Assembly: GCA_016789305.1 (NCBI GenBank)
Contig: JAEURJ010000009.1
Location: 1-64,000 of the forward strand
DNA from: Anaerolineales bacterium
GTDB taxonomy: Bacteria > Chloroflexota > Anaerolineae > Anaerolineales > Villigracilaceae
Direction of reading: 5' to 3'
Length of the DNA: 64,000 bases
The notes beneath the pieces were generated by a model that worked only from the letters and a program-made list of their open reading frames with translations, searched no databases and was not told the DNA's origin. Positions 43,383-51,522 of this stretch are shown here, piece by piece; position 1 is the first letter of the stretch; each line of letters begins with the position of its first letter. Position numbers and translations under genes: made by a program.

Positions 43383-44090
43383 CTACTTCAATTCGCGCCG
43401 CAGCTTCTCGGCGACGGTGCGCAGGGATTTGATGCGCGAATAGTATTTATCGTTGGCTTCCACCAGCGTCCAGGGGGAATCGGGGGTGCTGGTCTTCATC
43501 AGCATTTCTTCGGCGGCGGTGATGTAATCCTCCCATTTGCCGCGGTTGCGCCAATCTTCATCGGTGATCTTCCAGGTTTTGTAATTGGTGCGCGTGCGTT
43601 CCTTGAAACGGCGCAGCTGCTCCTGCTTGCTGATGTGCATCCAGAATTTAAAGACGATGGTACCGAAGTCGGTGAGCTGGCGCTCGAACTGATTGATCTC
43701 GCTGTACGCGCGGCGCCAATCTGCTTCGGTGCAAAAGCCTTCGAGGCGTTCCACCAGCACGCGGCCGTACCAGGAGCGGTCAAAGATGGCGATCTGTCCC
43801 TGCTCGGGCAGGCGCCGCCAAAAACGATAGAGATAGTGACGCTCTTTTTCCTCACCTGAAGGAGCGGCGATCGGCCAGACCACATAGCCGCGTGGATCGA
43901 TGCGCTCGGTGAGGCGCTTGATCGTGCCGCCCTTGCCTGAAGCATCCATGCCTTCGAAGACGATGACCACGGGCCGCTTCTGTGCATAGACTTGAAAGGC
44001 CAGCTCGTGCAGTTCAGCCTGCAGCGCCTTGAGCTGCTTATCGTATTCATCACGCTCGGTTGCCAATGTAAGATCAAGACGCTCAAGCAT
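43383..44090 (-). CDS. PPK2-family polyphosphate:nucleotide phosphotransferase
   Basis: 235 residues. Walker A FEGMDASGKGGTIKRL (D49, K53), the Walker B-like FDRSWYGRVLVERL (D104, R105) and TDEDWRNRGKWEDYITAAEE are all standard PPK2 features. PPK2 enzymes transfer phosphate between polyphosphate and nucleoside mono- or diphosphates. The gene overlaps a second PPK2-like gene by 8 nt upstream. Class I, II or III cannot be assigned by eye. Confidence 0.9.
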   Translation of the reverse strand: MLERLDLTLATERDEYDKQLKALQAELHELAFQVYAQKRPVVIVFEGMDASGKGGTIKRLTERIDPRGYVVWPIAAPSGEEKERHYLYRFWRRLPEQGQIAIFDRSWYGRVLVERLEGFCTEADWRRAYSEINQFERQLTDFGTIVFKFWMHISKQEQLRRFKERTRTNYKTWKITDEDWRNRGKWEDYITAAEEMLMKTSTPDSPWTLVEANDKYYSRIKSLRTVAEKLRRELK

Positions 44091-44862
44091 TGACGGCTCC
44101 TTTCATTTCCTTCGTCCCGCGCGGACGTTTGGCCTTCGTCCCCGTAGAGGCTGCCAGACCCAGCCGTGCTTCGAGCGAGGCGATGATGGTTTCAAAGACC
44201 TTGATGCGCATGTAATAGCGATCGGATGCTTCAACAATCGTCCAGGGGGCATGAGGCGAGTCTGTGCGTGTGATCATGTCCTCCACATAGCCCGTGAATT
44301 TTTCATAGCGTTTGTTTTGCAGCAGGTCCTCCTCCCCCACCTGCCAGGCGGTTAACTTATCCTTGCGTAGTTTCCTGATGCGTTTGGCCTGTTCCTCTTC
44401 GCTGATGTGCAGCCAGAATTTGAGGATGACCGCGCCATCAGCGGTGAGCATCTCTTCGAATTCGGCGATGTCCTGATACGCGGAACGCAGCTCGTCTTTC
44501 TTGATCGTCTTATCCAAACGGTCGATGAGCACGCGGCGATACCATGAAGTATCGAAGGCGACCATTTGTCCGCGGGCGGGAATCTTTTGCCAGAAGCGCC
44601 ACATCCACGGATAACGCAGCTCGGCGGTGCGCGGCGGCGTGATCGGGACGACGCGGAAACCGCGCGGGTCGAGCCGCTCGACGAGCAGACTGATCAGCCG
44701 ACCTTTGCCAGTGGCGGACCAACCCTCGAAGACGATGATGACCGGCACTTTCGCGTCGAAGATTGCGTGCTCCAATTCATAGAGACGCTGCTGCAACGGC
44801 CGCAGTCGTTTTTTGTATTCATCCTGGGGTAGTGCGAGATCGAGGTTGACGTATTCAAGCAT
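44083..44862 (-). CDS. Divergent PPK2-like paralogue
   Basis: 259 residues from the ATG at 44862 (GGAG upstream), parallel in layout to the next gene. However, Walker A is FEGWSATGKGRLISLL, with Ser in place of the conserved Asp (position 49), and FDTSWYRRVLIDRL has Thr in place of the conserved Arg. VGEEDLLQNKRYEKFTGYVE replaces the DEDWRNR block. Such changes fit the non-catalytic half of some PPK2 pairs, or a different donor/acceptor preference. The C-terminus is basic. Confidence 0.85.
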   Translation of the reverse strand: MLEYVNLDLALPQDEYKKRLRPLQQRLYELEHAIFDAKVPVIIVFEGWSATGKGRLISLLVERLDPRGFRVVPITPPRTAELRYPWMWRFWQKIPARGQMVAFDTSWYRRVLIDRLDKTIKKDELRSAYQDIAEFEEMLTADGAVILKFWLHISEEEQAKRIRKLRKDKLTAWQVGEEDLLQNKRYEKFTGYVEDMITRTDSPHAPWTIVEASDRYYMRIKVFETIIASLEARLGLAASTGTKAKRPRGTKEMKGAVNA

Positions 44863-44953
44863 GGAAGGCTCCAATCTTGCGGTTATGGAACTTGATTGTC
44901 ACACCCGTTATTTTACCCCGCTCTTACAGGATGAGACGTTCAACGCTCATGTG

Positions 44954-45019
44954 GAGCTCGATGAGACCTCGATGGGAGCTCGATGGGAGCTCGATGGGAG
45001 CTCGATGGGAGCTACATCG
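44954..45019. repeat. Tandem array of six 11-bp units
   Basis: GAGCTCGATGG is repeated with few changes at 44954, 44965, 44976, 44987, 44998 and 45009. The unit length is close to one DNA turn. It lies upstream of the PPK2 pair, reading on the minus strand from 44862. Confidence 0.92.
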
Positions 45020-45133
45020 AAGCTAGCATATAGTGGCTACCCGCAGTTTTGGTGGGATATCGGATGTCCATGCCCCCAGCTGTGGTATCAGGTTTCTGTT
45101 GGTACAGTCGAAGGAAGGTAAAAGAGAGGTCCC

Positions 45134-45246
45134 CCACCGGTGGCATGGACAGTTTCGCAGTGCAGAGAAGATGGGTTCGTACTGCGTTCGTACATCCTTC
45201 GTACTTCCATCGTACATGGTTCGTATGGGTGTGGCTCCACCGGTGG
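45134..45246. repeat. Palindrome-bounded element, copy A (113 bp)
   Basis: Both ends are the palindrome CCACCGGTGG (45134-45143, 45237-45246). Inside, five 11-bp units (45176-45230) contain TTCGTAC or variants. A homologous copy is at 48085-48196. Confidence 0.9.
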
Positions 45247-45260
45247 CCACCAAAAACAAA

Positions 45261-45290
45261 AGTGACAGTCACCTAACGGTGGCTGTCACT
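45261..45290 (-). terminator. Terminator after the lipoprotein gene
   Basis: On the minus strand AGTGACAGCCACC, GTTA, GGTGACTGTCACT followed by TTTGTTTTT. One mismatch in the stem. Confidence 0.88.
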
Positions 45291-45311
45291 TGAACGAGCT
45301 CAAGGGTCGTC

Positions 45312-45806
45312 TTACTGCGTGCAGGTCGCATCCAGTGCGGGGAAGTGTCCATCGGGGGAGGCGGGCAGGGCGGTCTTTTGGCAGGGATTTTGGGGCGCGG
45401 CGAATTTCAACAAGATATCGCTGACCACTTCCCCGGGCCCGACATTGAGCGCGCCGAGCGTGTCATCCGGGTTCAAATAGGCGGCGACCATCGGTCCGCC
45501 AGTGGATTGATGCGCGTAAAGTTGATACATGCCCGCCGGGACTTCGACATCGAAGGACAAGGGGTCGCTTGCGGGAAGGTCATACACGAACCATTGACTC
45601 GGATCGAGAATGCTGACCACATATAAAGAGCTTGCGGGCGCGGGCGGGGCTTGATATTCGATGCGCCCGCTGATGCGGCCCGGCGGGATCGGCGTGGGTG
45701 CAGGCGGTAATCCCGTTGGATCGGGCGTAGCGGTTGCACAAGCGGCCAGTGTGAGTGCCATCAAACAAATAAGAATTGCAAATAAACGGATTCGGTTTGC
45801 TTTCAT
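45312..45806 (-). CDS. Hypothetical lipoprotein
   Basis: 164 residues. Signal ends LTLAACATAT; a proline-rich linker follows, then a beta-rich domain (RISGRIEYQAPPAPASSLYV, FDVEVPAGMYQLYAHQSTG) that looks like a carboxypeptidase-regulatory or Ig-like sandwich. A C-terminal pair of cysteines (NPCQKT, DATCTQ) may be bridged. It ends in a good terminator. Function unknown. Confidence 0.8.
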   Translation of the reverse strand: MKANRIRLFAILICLMALTLAACATATPDPTGLPPAPTPIPPGRISGRIEYQAPPAPASSLYVVSILDPSQWFVYDLPASDPLSFDVEVPAGMYQLYAHQSTGGPMVAAYLNPDDTLGALNVGPGEVVSDILLKFAAPQNPCQKTALPASPDGHFPALDATCTQ

Positions 45807-45939
45807 CGTCTCTCTCCTCTATTGAAACCCATTGGTATATATAAGTTGAAGTATGTCTTATTTCATAGAGTGGTGATTTGCCGGGGAAAAGTGTCGCATG
45901 CGCGAGCGGAGTTTGAAGCGTGAAAGAGGACCAGTTAAT

Positions 45940-46797
45940 CTACGGGATGAGAACCAGGGTGACCACCCAGCTCTGCAGATCCGTGTGCGGTGCGGAAGAC
46001 ACCAACAGGGTATGCCCATCCTTTGTAAATTGCAGCCCCAGCCACTGACTGCGCGTGAGTTCCCAACCCAGTGACTTCAACGCGTCGCGGTAAAACGATT
46101 CGATCGTTCCCGAATCCACAACAACGCGGAAGGAATAGCGGTCCTCTTGTTTCGCCTCGCCGGCGGTGGCCTGCGGCATGACCGGAATATCGTTCCAACT
46201 GGAGAGCGGAGTTTCAGTGGAGGTAAAAGCGACGGGCTGCCCCGATCTCAACGCATCGAATGTAAGCGCAATGGATGTGGCAGTGGCATCGACCACACGG
46301 GTTTGTGTCGATTGCGACGGGGTCGTTCCCTGGGGAGTGGGCCAGGGCACGAAGCCGATGAACAACATGCCGACGACAAACAAGCCGGTCAAACTATATT
46401 GAATCCACTGTGCGCGCTTCTTCCCCTCCGCGGTTTCGAAGTAAGGGGCCCATCGCTGGCTCAGGGAGAGATACACAGGCCAGCCAAGGATCGCGGCCAC
46501 GAACAACAAGAGTCCATAGACCCCGCCCGCGGATGCAAAGATCGAAACGATATTCAATTCATTTCGCGTGCCTGTTCCCGTTTCCGCGCAATACCAGGTA
46601 AGGTTGGTGACCGTTTGACCGGGGTATGGACGATAGGTTTGCGTTTCCAATTCCATTTCGCCGCGCGGACAGACGAACGGCCGCGCGATACGGTTCAGGG
46701 AGGGGAAGATGGCGCCCAGGCCAATCGAGATGATGATGACGCCGATGAACATGCACGAGAAAAAAACCAGGGCCAGCGTGCCCGTTTTATTATTCAT
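45940..46797 (-). CDS. Hypothetical membrane protein with outward C-terminal domain
   Basis: 285 residues: a first helix (LALVFFSCMFIGVIIISIGL), an exported loop with CPRGEMELETQTYRPYPGQT and a cysteine later, two more helices (GGVYGLLLFVAAILGWPVYL, SLTGLFVVGMLFIGFVPWPT) and a soluble end with SFRVVVDSGTIESFYRDALK and VVTLVLIP. No family recognised. Neighbours do not indicate a role. Confidence 0.7.
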   Translation of the reverse strand: MNNKTGTLALVFFSCMFIGVIIISIGLGAIFPSLNRIARPFVCPRGEMELETQTYRPYPGQTVTNLTWYCAETGTGTRNELNIVSIFASAGGVYGLLLFVAAILGWPVYLSLSQRWAPYFETAEGKKRAQWIQYSLTGLFVVGMLFIGFVPWPTPQGTTPSQSTQTRVVDATATSIALTFDALRSGQPVAFTSTETPLSSWNDIPVMPQATAGEAKQEDRYSFRVVVDSGTIESFYRDALKSLGWELTRSQWLGLQFTKDGHTLLVSSAPHTDLQSWVVTLVLIP

Positions 46798-46880
46798 ACC
46801 GTTAAATCCTTTCGACGATCGAATGGCCGCATTATCGGTTCAGGTACGCGAATTGACAATCCCTCCGCAGGGGCAAGCCG

Positions 46881-48065
46881 TCATTTGAATTGCACATCCA
46901 CCTTCGCACTGCCGAGGAAACTGCCGATGCGTTGGGCCTGTTCATGCAGGCGATCCAGGACCGGGCGCGGAAGCGAGGCGAACTTTTCGACTGTGATCAC
47001 GAGTCGATCCTTTTCCTGTGCATGTTTCCAAAGGCCGGCGATCCTTCCATCCACAAGCAGAACGGGCGAGACCCATCCCTGCGCGCTGTAGATCCTTGGG
47101 AGATGTTTCTTCTCCACAAGATGCGCGCGCTCTTTATGGCCGAGGATGAACGTATCGAAATAGGGCAGCAGACGCACGTGCGGCGAAGGAAGCGCAGCAT
47201 TTGCCAGCGCATCCAGATCTTTTTTCAAGAGCGTGCCCTTCCAGCCTTCGACATCCACCGTTGCGAGTTGACTTGCCTGACTCGCCCACATCTGACGCAC
47301 CTCGCTTTGGGACAGGCTGGCCCACATGGCAAAATCCGTTTCGCTGGCCGGACCGTAGGCCTGCAGATATTTGCGAACGAGCATTCCCTCCGCCTCTTCC
47401 GTGGACAGATCCTTCCAGTTCGGGAGCCATGCATCGGCGCGGACGAAGGTTGGCTCATTTCCGCGATATGGACCATAACAAAAGACGCCGCGCGCCGCCG
47501 CGGTGCTGAGCAAATAGACAACGGGATAGGTAAGATGACCGACTTGAACGGCAGCGACTTTATTTTTATTGCCCCAGCCGCCCCCCTGGACTTCGCGTTT
47601 TTTCAAGCCGAGAATTTGACTGGTACGTTCCGCGATCTCCGGGCGCGTGAGCGGCTCCTCCAAGGCGCGGATGACGGCATCGATGGCCGCATCGATCGTC
47701 TTTGCAGGGATGCCCCGCCGGATGGCCCAGTTGACCTCCTTCTCCGAACGGCGGGCCACGCCGCGCGTGAAGAGTGCCAGTTGTTTCGCAGGGACCAGGA
47801 ACAGGGTGCGGCGCATACAGGATGCCTTGACCAACGTTTTCTTTTCAATGGCCTTTTCGACATCTTCCACGCGCAGGCCCTGCGTTCGAATCCCCAGCGA
47901 AAGCTGCGCTGCGGAAAGCAGTTGTGCCTGCGCACCCGCCATGTCATAGGCTACAGACGCGATCTCTTTGGGAGCGGCAAGCTCCGTCAGGCGATGACGC
48001 GCGAGACGAAACGCATGGACTTGCTTCCATGTGACGGAAAGTTGGGAAGTGGGTTTGGTGGGCAT
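46881..48065 (-). CDS. Winged-helix DNA-binding protein, AlkZ/YcaQ-like (HTH_42)
   Basis: 394 residues from the ATG at 48065. The start KQVHAFRLARHRLTEL, GIRTQGLRVEDVEKAIEKKT, CMRRTLFLVPAKQLALFTRG and the later RADAWLPNWKDLSTEEAEGM with QAYGPASETDFAMW fit the HTH_42 family. That family includes the interstrand-crosslink glycosylases AlkZ and YcaQ. The catalytic QxD/QxQ motif of AlkZ is not obvious to me. TATAAT (48073-48078 on the minus strand) ends 7 nt before the ATG, pointing to a leaderless mRNA. Confidence 0.8.
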   Translation of the reverse strand: MPTKPTSQLSVTWKQVHAFRLARHRLTELAAPKEIASVAYDMAGAQAQLLSAAQLSLGIRTQGLRVEDVEKAIEKKTLVKASCMRRTLFLVPAKQLALFTRGVARRSEKEVNWAIRRGIPAKTIDAAIDAVIRALEEPLTRPEIAERTSQILGLKKREVQGGGWGNKNKVAAVQVGHLTYPVVYLLSTAAARGVFCYGPYRGNEPTFVRADAWLPNWKDLSTEEAEGMLVRKYLQAYGPASETDFAMWASLSQSEVRQMWASQASQLATVDVEGWKGTLLKKDLDALANAALPSPHVRLLPYFDTFILGHKERAHLVEKKHLPRIYSAQGWVSPVLLVDGRIAGLWKHAQEKDRLVITVEKFASLPRPVLDRLHEQAQRIGSFLGSAKVDVQFK

Positions 48066-48078
48066 GGGGCGAATTATA
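48066..48078 (-). promoter_or_regulatory. TATAAT box 7 nt before the HTH_42 start codon
   Basis: On the minus strand TATAAT (48078-48073) is followed by TCGCCCC and the ATG at 48065. Any -35 would lie inside the palindrome-bounded element copy B. Confidence 0.6.
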
Positions 48079-48084
48079 AAGCCC

Positions 48085-48196
48085 CCACCGGTGGCAAGGG
48101 GATTTTCGCACTGCGCGGAACATGAGAACGTAATGCCATCGTACATCCTACGTACTTCCATCGCACATGGCCCATAGGAGCATGCTCCACCGGTGG
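48085..48196. repeat. Palindrome-bounded element, copy B (112 bp)
   Basis: Ends are CCACCGGTGG at 48085-48094 and 48187-48196. The 11-bp units (48127-48181) such as ATCGTACATCC and TACGTACTTCC align in register with copy A, same orientation, with many substitutions. Confidence 0.9.
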
Positions 48197-48441
48197 CGGT
48201 AATACAAAAGTGGGCGGCTGGCCCCACCCACGCTGCGCAGTCCCCCAAATACGACATTAAAATAACACAAAAATTATATGTATATCGTAGTCGGATTTGC
48301 CCACAGGATGCTAACGCAAGGAGAGGTGCCGCGTTAGTCCTCGTAGAGGGAAGGCGGAGGGCGCGCGGATATAGGATTCTTTAAGCCCCCCAACACTTTA
48401 AATCCGGTCGGTACCCCAAAAACGCCCTATTTAGGTACACT
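48197..48441. other. Gap upstream of the Argonaute operon
   Basis: No gene supported. A short inverted pair CTAACGC and GCGTTAG lies near 48310-48340. The base composition turns AT-rich toward the right end. Confidence 0.5.
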
Positions 48442-48495
48442 AATGACACTAATCTGTTACAAAGTATTGACAAAAATGACACACTTCTGTATAAT
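48442..48495 (+). promoter_or_regulatory. Consensus promoter of the Argonaute operon with direct-repeat operator candidate
   Basis: TTGACA (48467-48472), a 17-nt spacer and TATAAT (48490-48495): both hexamers are perfect. Two similar stretches AATGACACTAATCTGT (48442 on) and AATGACACACTTCTGT (48475 on) are 33 bp apart, about three DNA turns. The second lies in the spacer. They could be operators for the first gene product. Confidence 0.75.
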
Positions 48496-48538
48496 GAAAT
48501 TGATAGCAATAAGGCAATTACTTAATAAGGAGGCCGAA

Positions 48539-48787
48539 ATGACGACTAAAAAATCAAAAAGGGTGGCATTTACTTTCGACGAACGTAGTCTAACAACCTT
48601 GGAGGAAATGACGAATGCTGGGAAGTTTTCCTCTATAGGTGATACTGTTCGCGAATCTCTCCAAATTAGCAAGGCACTACAAACTCAAGCCAAGAATGGT
48701 TATATTGAAGTAATAGTTCGAAATCCAAAAACTGGTGAAGAAAAAATAATTGTTATTCCCTCTTTACAGTCACTTTCCGAGGAATAA
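48539..48787 (+). CDS. Small ribbon-helix-helix-like protein, first gene of the Argonaute operon
   Basis: 82 residues from the ATG at 48539 with AATAAGGAGGCC upstream. Residues 1-45 (TKKSKRVAFTFDERSLTTLE, then a helix with SSIGDTVRESLQIS) follow the ribbon-helix-helix order: basic strand, helix, turn, helix. The C-terminal part (GYIEVIVRNPKTGEEKIIVI) is a beta hairpin. Typical function would be a dimeric DNA-binding repressor of its own operon. The gap to the next gene is 4 nt. Family assignment is by pattern, not by match. Confidence 0.65.
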   Translation: MTTKKSKRVAFTFDERSLTTLEEMTNAGKFSSIGDTVRESLQISKALQTQAKNGYIEVIVRNPKTGEEKIIVIPSLQSLSEE

Positions 48788-48791
48788 CAAA

Positions 48792-49133
48792 ATGACATCA
48801 AGAAAAAAAACACGTGGGAATAGAGAAGATAGAGCTATTGAAATCTATGACGGCGAGGTGATTGAGGGAGGTGAGATTAGCGAGCTCGATGTACCTTATA
48901 AAGTTGATCCGTTAAAAAAACAAAGAGCTGCTACAACAAGAAGTCTCGCATATATTTTAGTAGGAATATTGGCGCTATCAGTAGTTTTACACTACATAAC
49001 AATAGCTTGGTTATTAATTAATGAAAAGAAGGAACTTACAGTTGAACTAAGTACTATCTTTAGCACTTGGCTACCCGTAATTTCCGGATTGGCAGGCAGT
49101 GCGGTCACGTATTACTTTGCGCAGGAGAAATAA
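48792..49133 (+). CDS. Two-helix membrane protein, candidate effector of the Argonaute operon
   Basis: 113 residues from the ATG at 48792. The first 47 residues are charged and cytoplasmic (RKKTRGNREDRAIEIYDGEV, VPYKVDPLKKQRAATTRS). Then helix 1 (LAYILVGILALSVVLHYITI plus AWLLI), a short exported segment NEKKELTVELST and a second helix (STWLPVISGLAGSAVTYYFA) follow, ending QEK. By the positive-inside rule both ends are inside. It lies 4 nt after the RHH-like gene and 4 nt before the Argonaute gene. Membrane proteins next to long Argonautes have been described as killing effectors; whether this one acts so is inference. Confidence 0.75.
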   Translation: MTSRKKTRGNREDRAIEIYDGEVIEGGEISELDVPYKVDPLKKQRAATTRSLAYILVGILALSVVLHYITIAWLLINEKKELTVELSTIFSTWLPVISGLAGSAVTYYFAQEK

Positions 49134-49137
49134 ATTA

Positions 49138-51522
49138 ATGAACAGACAAACATCAGATTTTTCAAAAACTGCCCAGCCTTTGGTCAAGAACTATACGGCC
49201 AACGAGTATTTAAATGCCTTTCGGATTTTAAATCCTGAAAGTCTGATTTGGTCTGTTTCTACGTACAGCATAGTCCCAATAAATGGCGACACATCTCATT
49301 CAGATAGAGGGAAAATCAAGAACTTAGCTTGGGAGTTGAGAAGTGCTTACAAGAGTCAATGTAAAGGCCTTGGCTTTATCTTAGACATAGACGAATTCAC
49401 AATTGTTACGCCTTCAACTTGGCAATTCCCGAAAATTGAAGATTTTAATGGTTATCGCGTAACTCCAGATCTTACATTTCAAACAGACCCAAACGATTCG
49501 GAACACAGAAGAATTATCGCTGGCATTCTCAGAGAAGGAATAAAACTTCAATTTAAACAAGAACCTTCAAATATTCTTGGGGATTTATGGCAGGATTATG
49601 GAAATTTCTGCCAAATGCCCGACCAGAATTTACAGGATCAAGAAGTTATTTACTGCAGAGGCTTTCAAGTATCGCCAGAAATACTTAACTCGGGTATTTG
49701 GTGTTTAAAAACCGAAGTTTACTCCAAAGGTCTGGATGCACTTACAATTGGCGATTATTACTCCAAAGGGCAAGTGAAACAACTAACTGAATTGTTTCGC
49801 GCTAAGCGTGCCAACCGATTGACACGCTCAAATCTACCCTCCGATATTAGAGTTTGGTGTTCAACAGGCAGTAAAGCAGAAGTATTAGAGCTAGACAATC
49901 CTGATGAAATATTAACTCACGAAAATCTATCAATTGAAGCTCAAAAAACTCTTTCCACCCAACAAATCCTTTGTAAACGTTTCGGAAAAACACCATTGCA
50001 AGTTCTTCCAAGCAGCATAAGATTAATTCTCGACACCCAGACAACACAAGATGATCACAGCGAAACGATCATTGACCCAAATCAAAGATTGGAATGGTAT
50101 TCAAATCTACAAAAATTCTTTGATGGAATGAGTTGCTATGGTGTCATGATTGAACTTGACAAAACTCCTATCTCTATAAGAGATTTTGAGCATCTAATTA
50201 TTCCACCACCTACCTTAAAGGTCAGAACATCGGCAGATAAAGTCGGAATTTTACGATTAGAGCAAGATCTACCGATAGAAGAAGCTATAAAAACCCGTGC
50301 CAGCCAGCGCGCCCGACTGATTCGGCAGAATGGCTACTTAGAACAACGTCCAATCAACCCGCTTCTTGCATTCCCAAGCCATCTTGGAAGCAGTCGTGCA
50401 AATAGACTACAAAAAGACCTCAACTGGATTATTAATAATCAAGGCTTAGATTTTAAATTTGGAGAACCATTTCTATATAGCACAGTGGAAGAAATAGCCA
50501 CAAGAGTTGAAAAGAGTGGACACGACGCTTTATTTGCAGTTTTACCTGAAGGCGAAAGCTCTACCCAAAGCGAGATTGACACTCACGAAAAAATTAAACG
50601 TCAAATCCCTGTTCCATCACAATGCATACATCACAACAACACTCTTCCTGGAAGATGGGTTGACAAATCACCAAATGAACTGAAAGAAAAAGACAATCGG
50701 CTAGCCAAAAAAGTTGAAAACCGTTACCGCCAATGTGTATTAAATCTTTTGGTAAAACATCACTGGGTACCGTTTGCACCTTCAGAAGCTTTCTCTTATA
50801 ACGTCCACGTTGCCATCGATGTGGGCGGGAGGCATAACAACCGGGTCATGGCATGTATTGGTTATGGATTCTCTGATCCAACAAAGGGATTGTTATTTCT
50901 TCCTAAAGAAATTCAAATTGACACACAAAAAGCAGAGCCGATTCCAACATCACATTTATTTAATGGTCTACTCACCTTGTTCGACGAGCTAAAAAACCGA
51001 CTTGCCGAAGGTGGAATTGAAGCAGATTTCAGTAAAGTGTTGTTTTTCCGCGACGGCCAATTTCGTGGTCAAGGCGATGTTTGGAATGAGTTCGACGCTC
51101 TTGAGCAATTACATAAAGAGCTACTAAAGCAAAAATTAATCAAGACAGACTCCCTTTGGACTGCTACTGAAGTTTCAAAAAGGGCTGAAAACTGGCGTGT
51201 TATCAAAAAACTGGAAAATGTAATAGATAACCCTCTAGTTGGCACTTGCGTGTTTCCCTTTAACGATGAGAAACGTGCCATTGTTTGTACAACCGGAAGA
51301 CCATACCTAACACAGGGAACATCTGCGCCACTTGTAGTTAATGTACTAGACGTTTACGGTGAATCAAATAAGAAAGCCGTCTTGAAGGACCTAGTATGGG
51401 AAGCAGACATGTGCTTTACAAAACTCGATATGGGAATGAGTCTTCCTTGGATTTTACATGTTGCTGATACTGGTGCTCTACAACAATCAAAAGCCTATAA
51501 AATTACCGGCATCACAGTTTAG
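49138..51522 (+). CDS. Long prokaryotic Argonaute
   Basis: 794 residues from the ATG at 49138 (GCAGGAGAAATAAATTA ahead); an upstream in-frame GTG at 49099 overlaps the previous gene and is unlikely. MID: THEKIKRQIPVPSQCI (K485, K487, Q495), the 5'-end pocket pattern. PIWI: HVAIDVGGRHNN (D561), VLFFRDGQFRGQG (D639) and LPWILHVADTGAL (D777), with E600 before the TSHLFNGLLTLFDEL helix as the probable fourth residue. The N-terminal half (about 1-330) should hold N, linker and PAZ-like regions, with KRFGKTPLQVLP before linker 2. A DEDD set would mean guide-directed cleavage, but the E600 spacing (39 instead of about 34 residues before D639) needs checking. Confidence 0.88.
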   Translation: MNRQTSDFSKTAQPLVKNYTANEYLNAFRILNPESLIWSVSTYSIVPINGDTSHSDRGKIKNLAWELRSAYKSQCKGLGFILDIDEFTIVTPSTWQFPKIEDFNGYRVTPDLTFQTDPNDSEHRRIIAGILREGIKLQFKQEPSNILGDLWQDYGNFCQMPDQNLQDQEVIYCRGFQVSPEILNSGIWCLKTEVYSKGLDALTIGDYYSKGQVKQLTELFRAKRANRLTRSNLPSDIRVWCSTGSKAEVLELDNPDEILTHENLSIEAQKTLSTQQILCKRFGKTPLQVLPSSIRLILDTQTTQDDHSETIIDPNQRLEWYSNLQKFFDGMSCYGVMIELDKTPISIRDFEHLIIPPPTLKVRTSADKVGILRLEQDLPIEEAIKTRASQRARLIRQNGYLEQRPINPLLAFPSHLGSSRANRLQKDLNWIINNQGLDFKFGEPFLYSTVEEIATRVEKSGHDALFAVLPEGESSTQSEIDTHEKIKRQIPVPSQCIHHNNTLPGRWVDKSPNELKEKDNRLAKKVENRYRQCVLNLLVKHHWVPFAPSEAFSYNVHVAIDVGGRHNNRVMACIGYGFSDPTKGLLFLPKEIQIDTQKAEPIPTSHLFNGLLTLFDELKNRLAEGGIEADFSKVLFFRDGQFRGQGDVWNEFDALEQLHKELLKQKLIKTDSLWTATEVSKRAENWRVIKKLENVIDNPLVGTCVFPFNDEKRAIVCTTGRPYLTQGTSAPLVVNVLDVYGESNKKAVLKDLVWEADMCFTKLDMGMSLPWILHVADTGALQQSKAYKITGITV

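Noticed and set aside
44954..45230. CRISPR array made of the 11-bp repeats
   Set aside because: Repeats are contiguous without spacers and too short; no cas genes nearby.
46147..47091. 314-codon open frame on the plus strand
   Set aside because: Covers the opposite strand of two minus-strand genes; composition is shadow-like.
46890..48125. 411-codon open frame on the plus strand
   Set aside because: Antisense to the HTH_42 gene, whose protein matches a known family; Arg/Leu-rich shadow.
48300..48345. tRNA or attachment site at the left of the island
   Set aside because: A short CTAACGC/GCGTTAG pair exists, but no cloverleaf can be drawn and no matching direct repeat was found at the right edge.
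49138..51522. Argonaute gene as a transposase or RNase H of another family
   Set aside because: The RDG segment, the MID-type KIKR...PSQ block and the C-terminal HVAD motif in that order fit Argonaute better than DDE enzymes.
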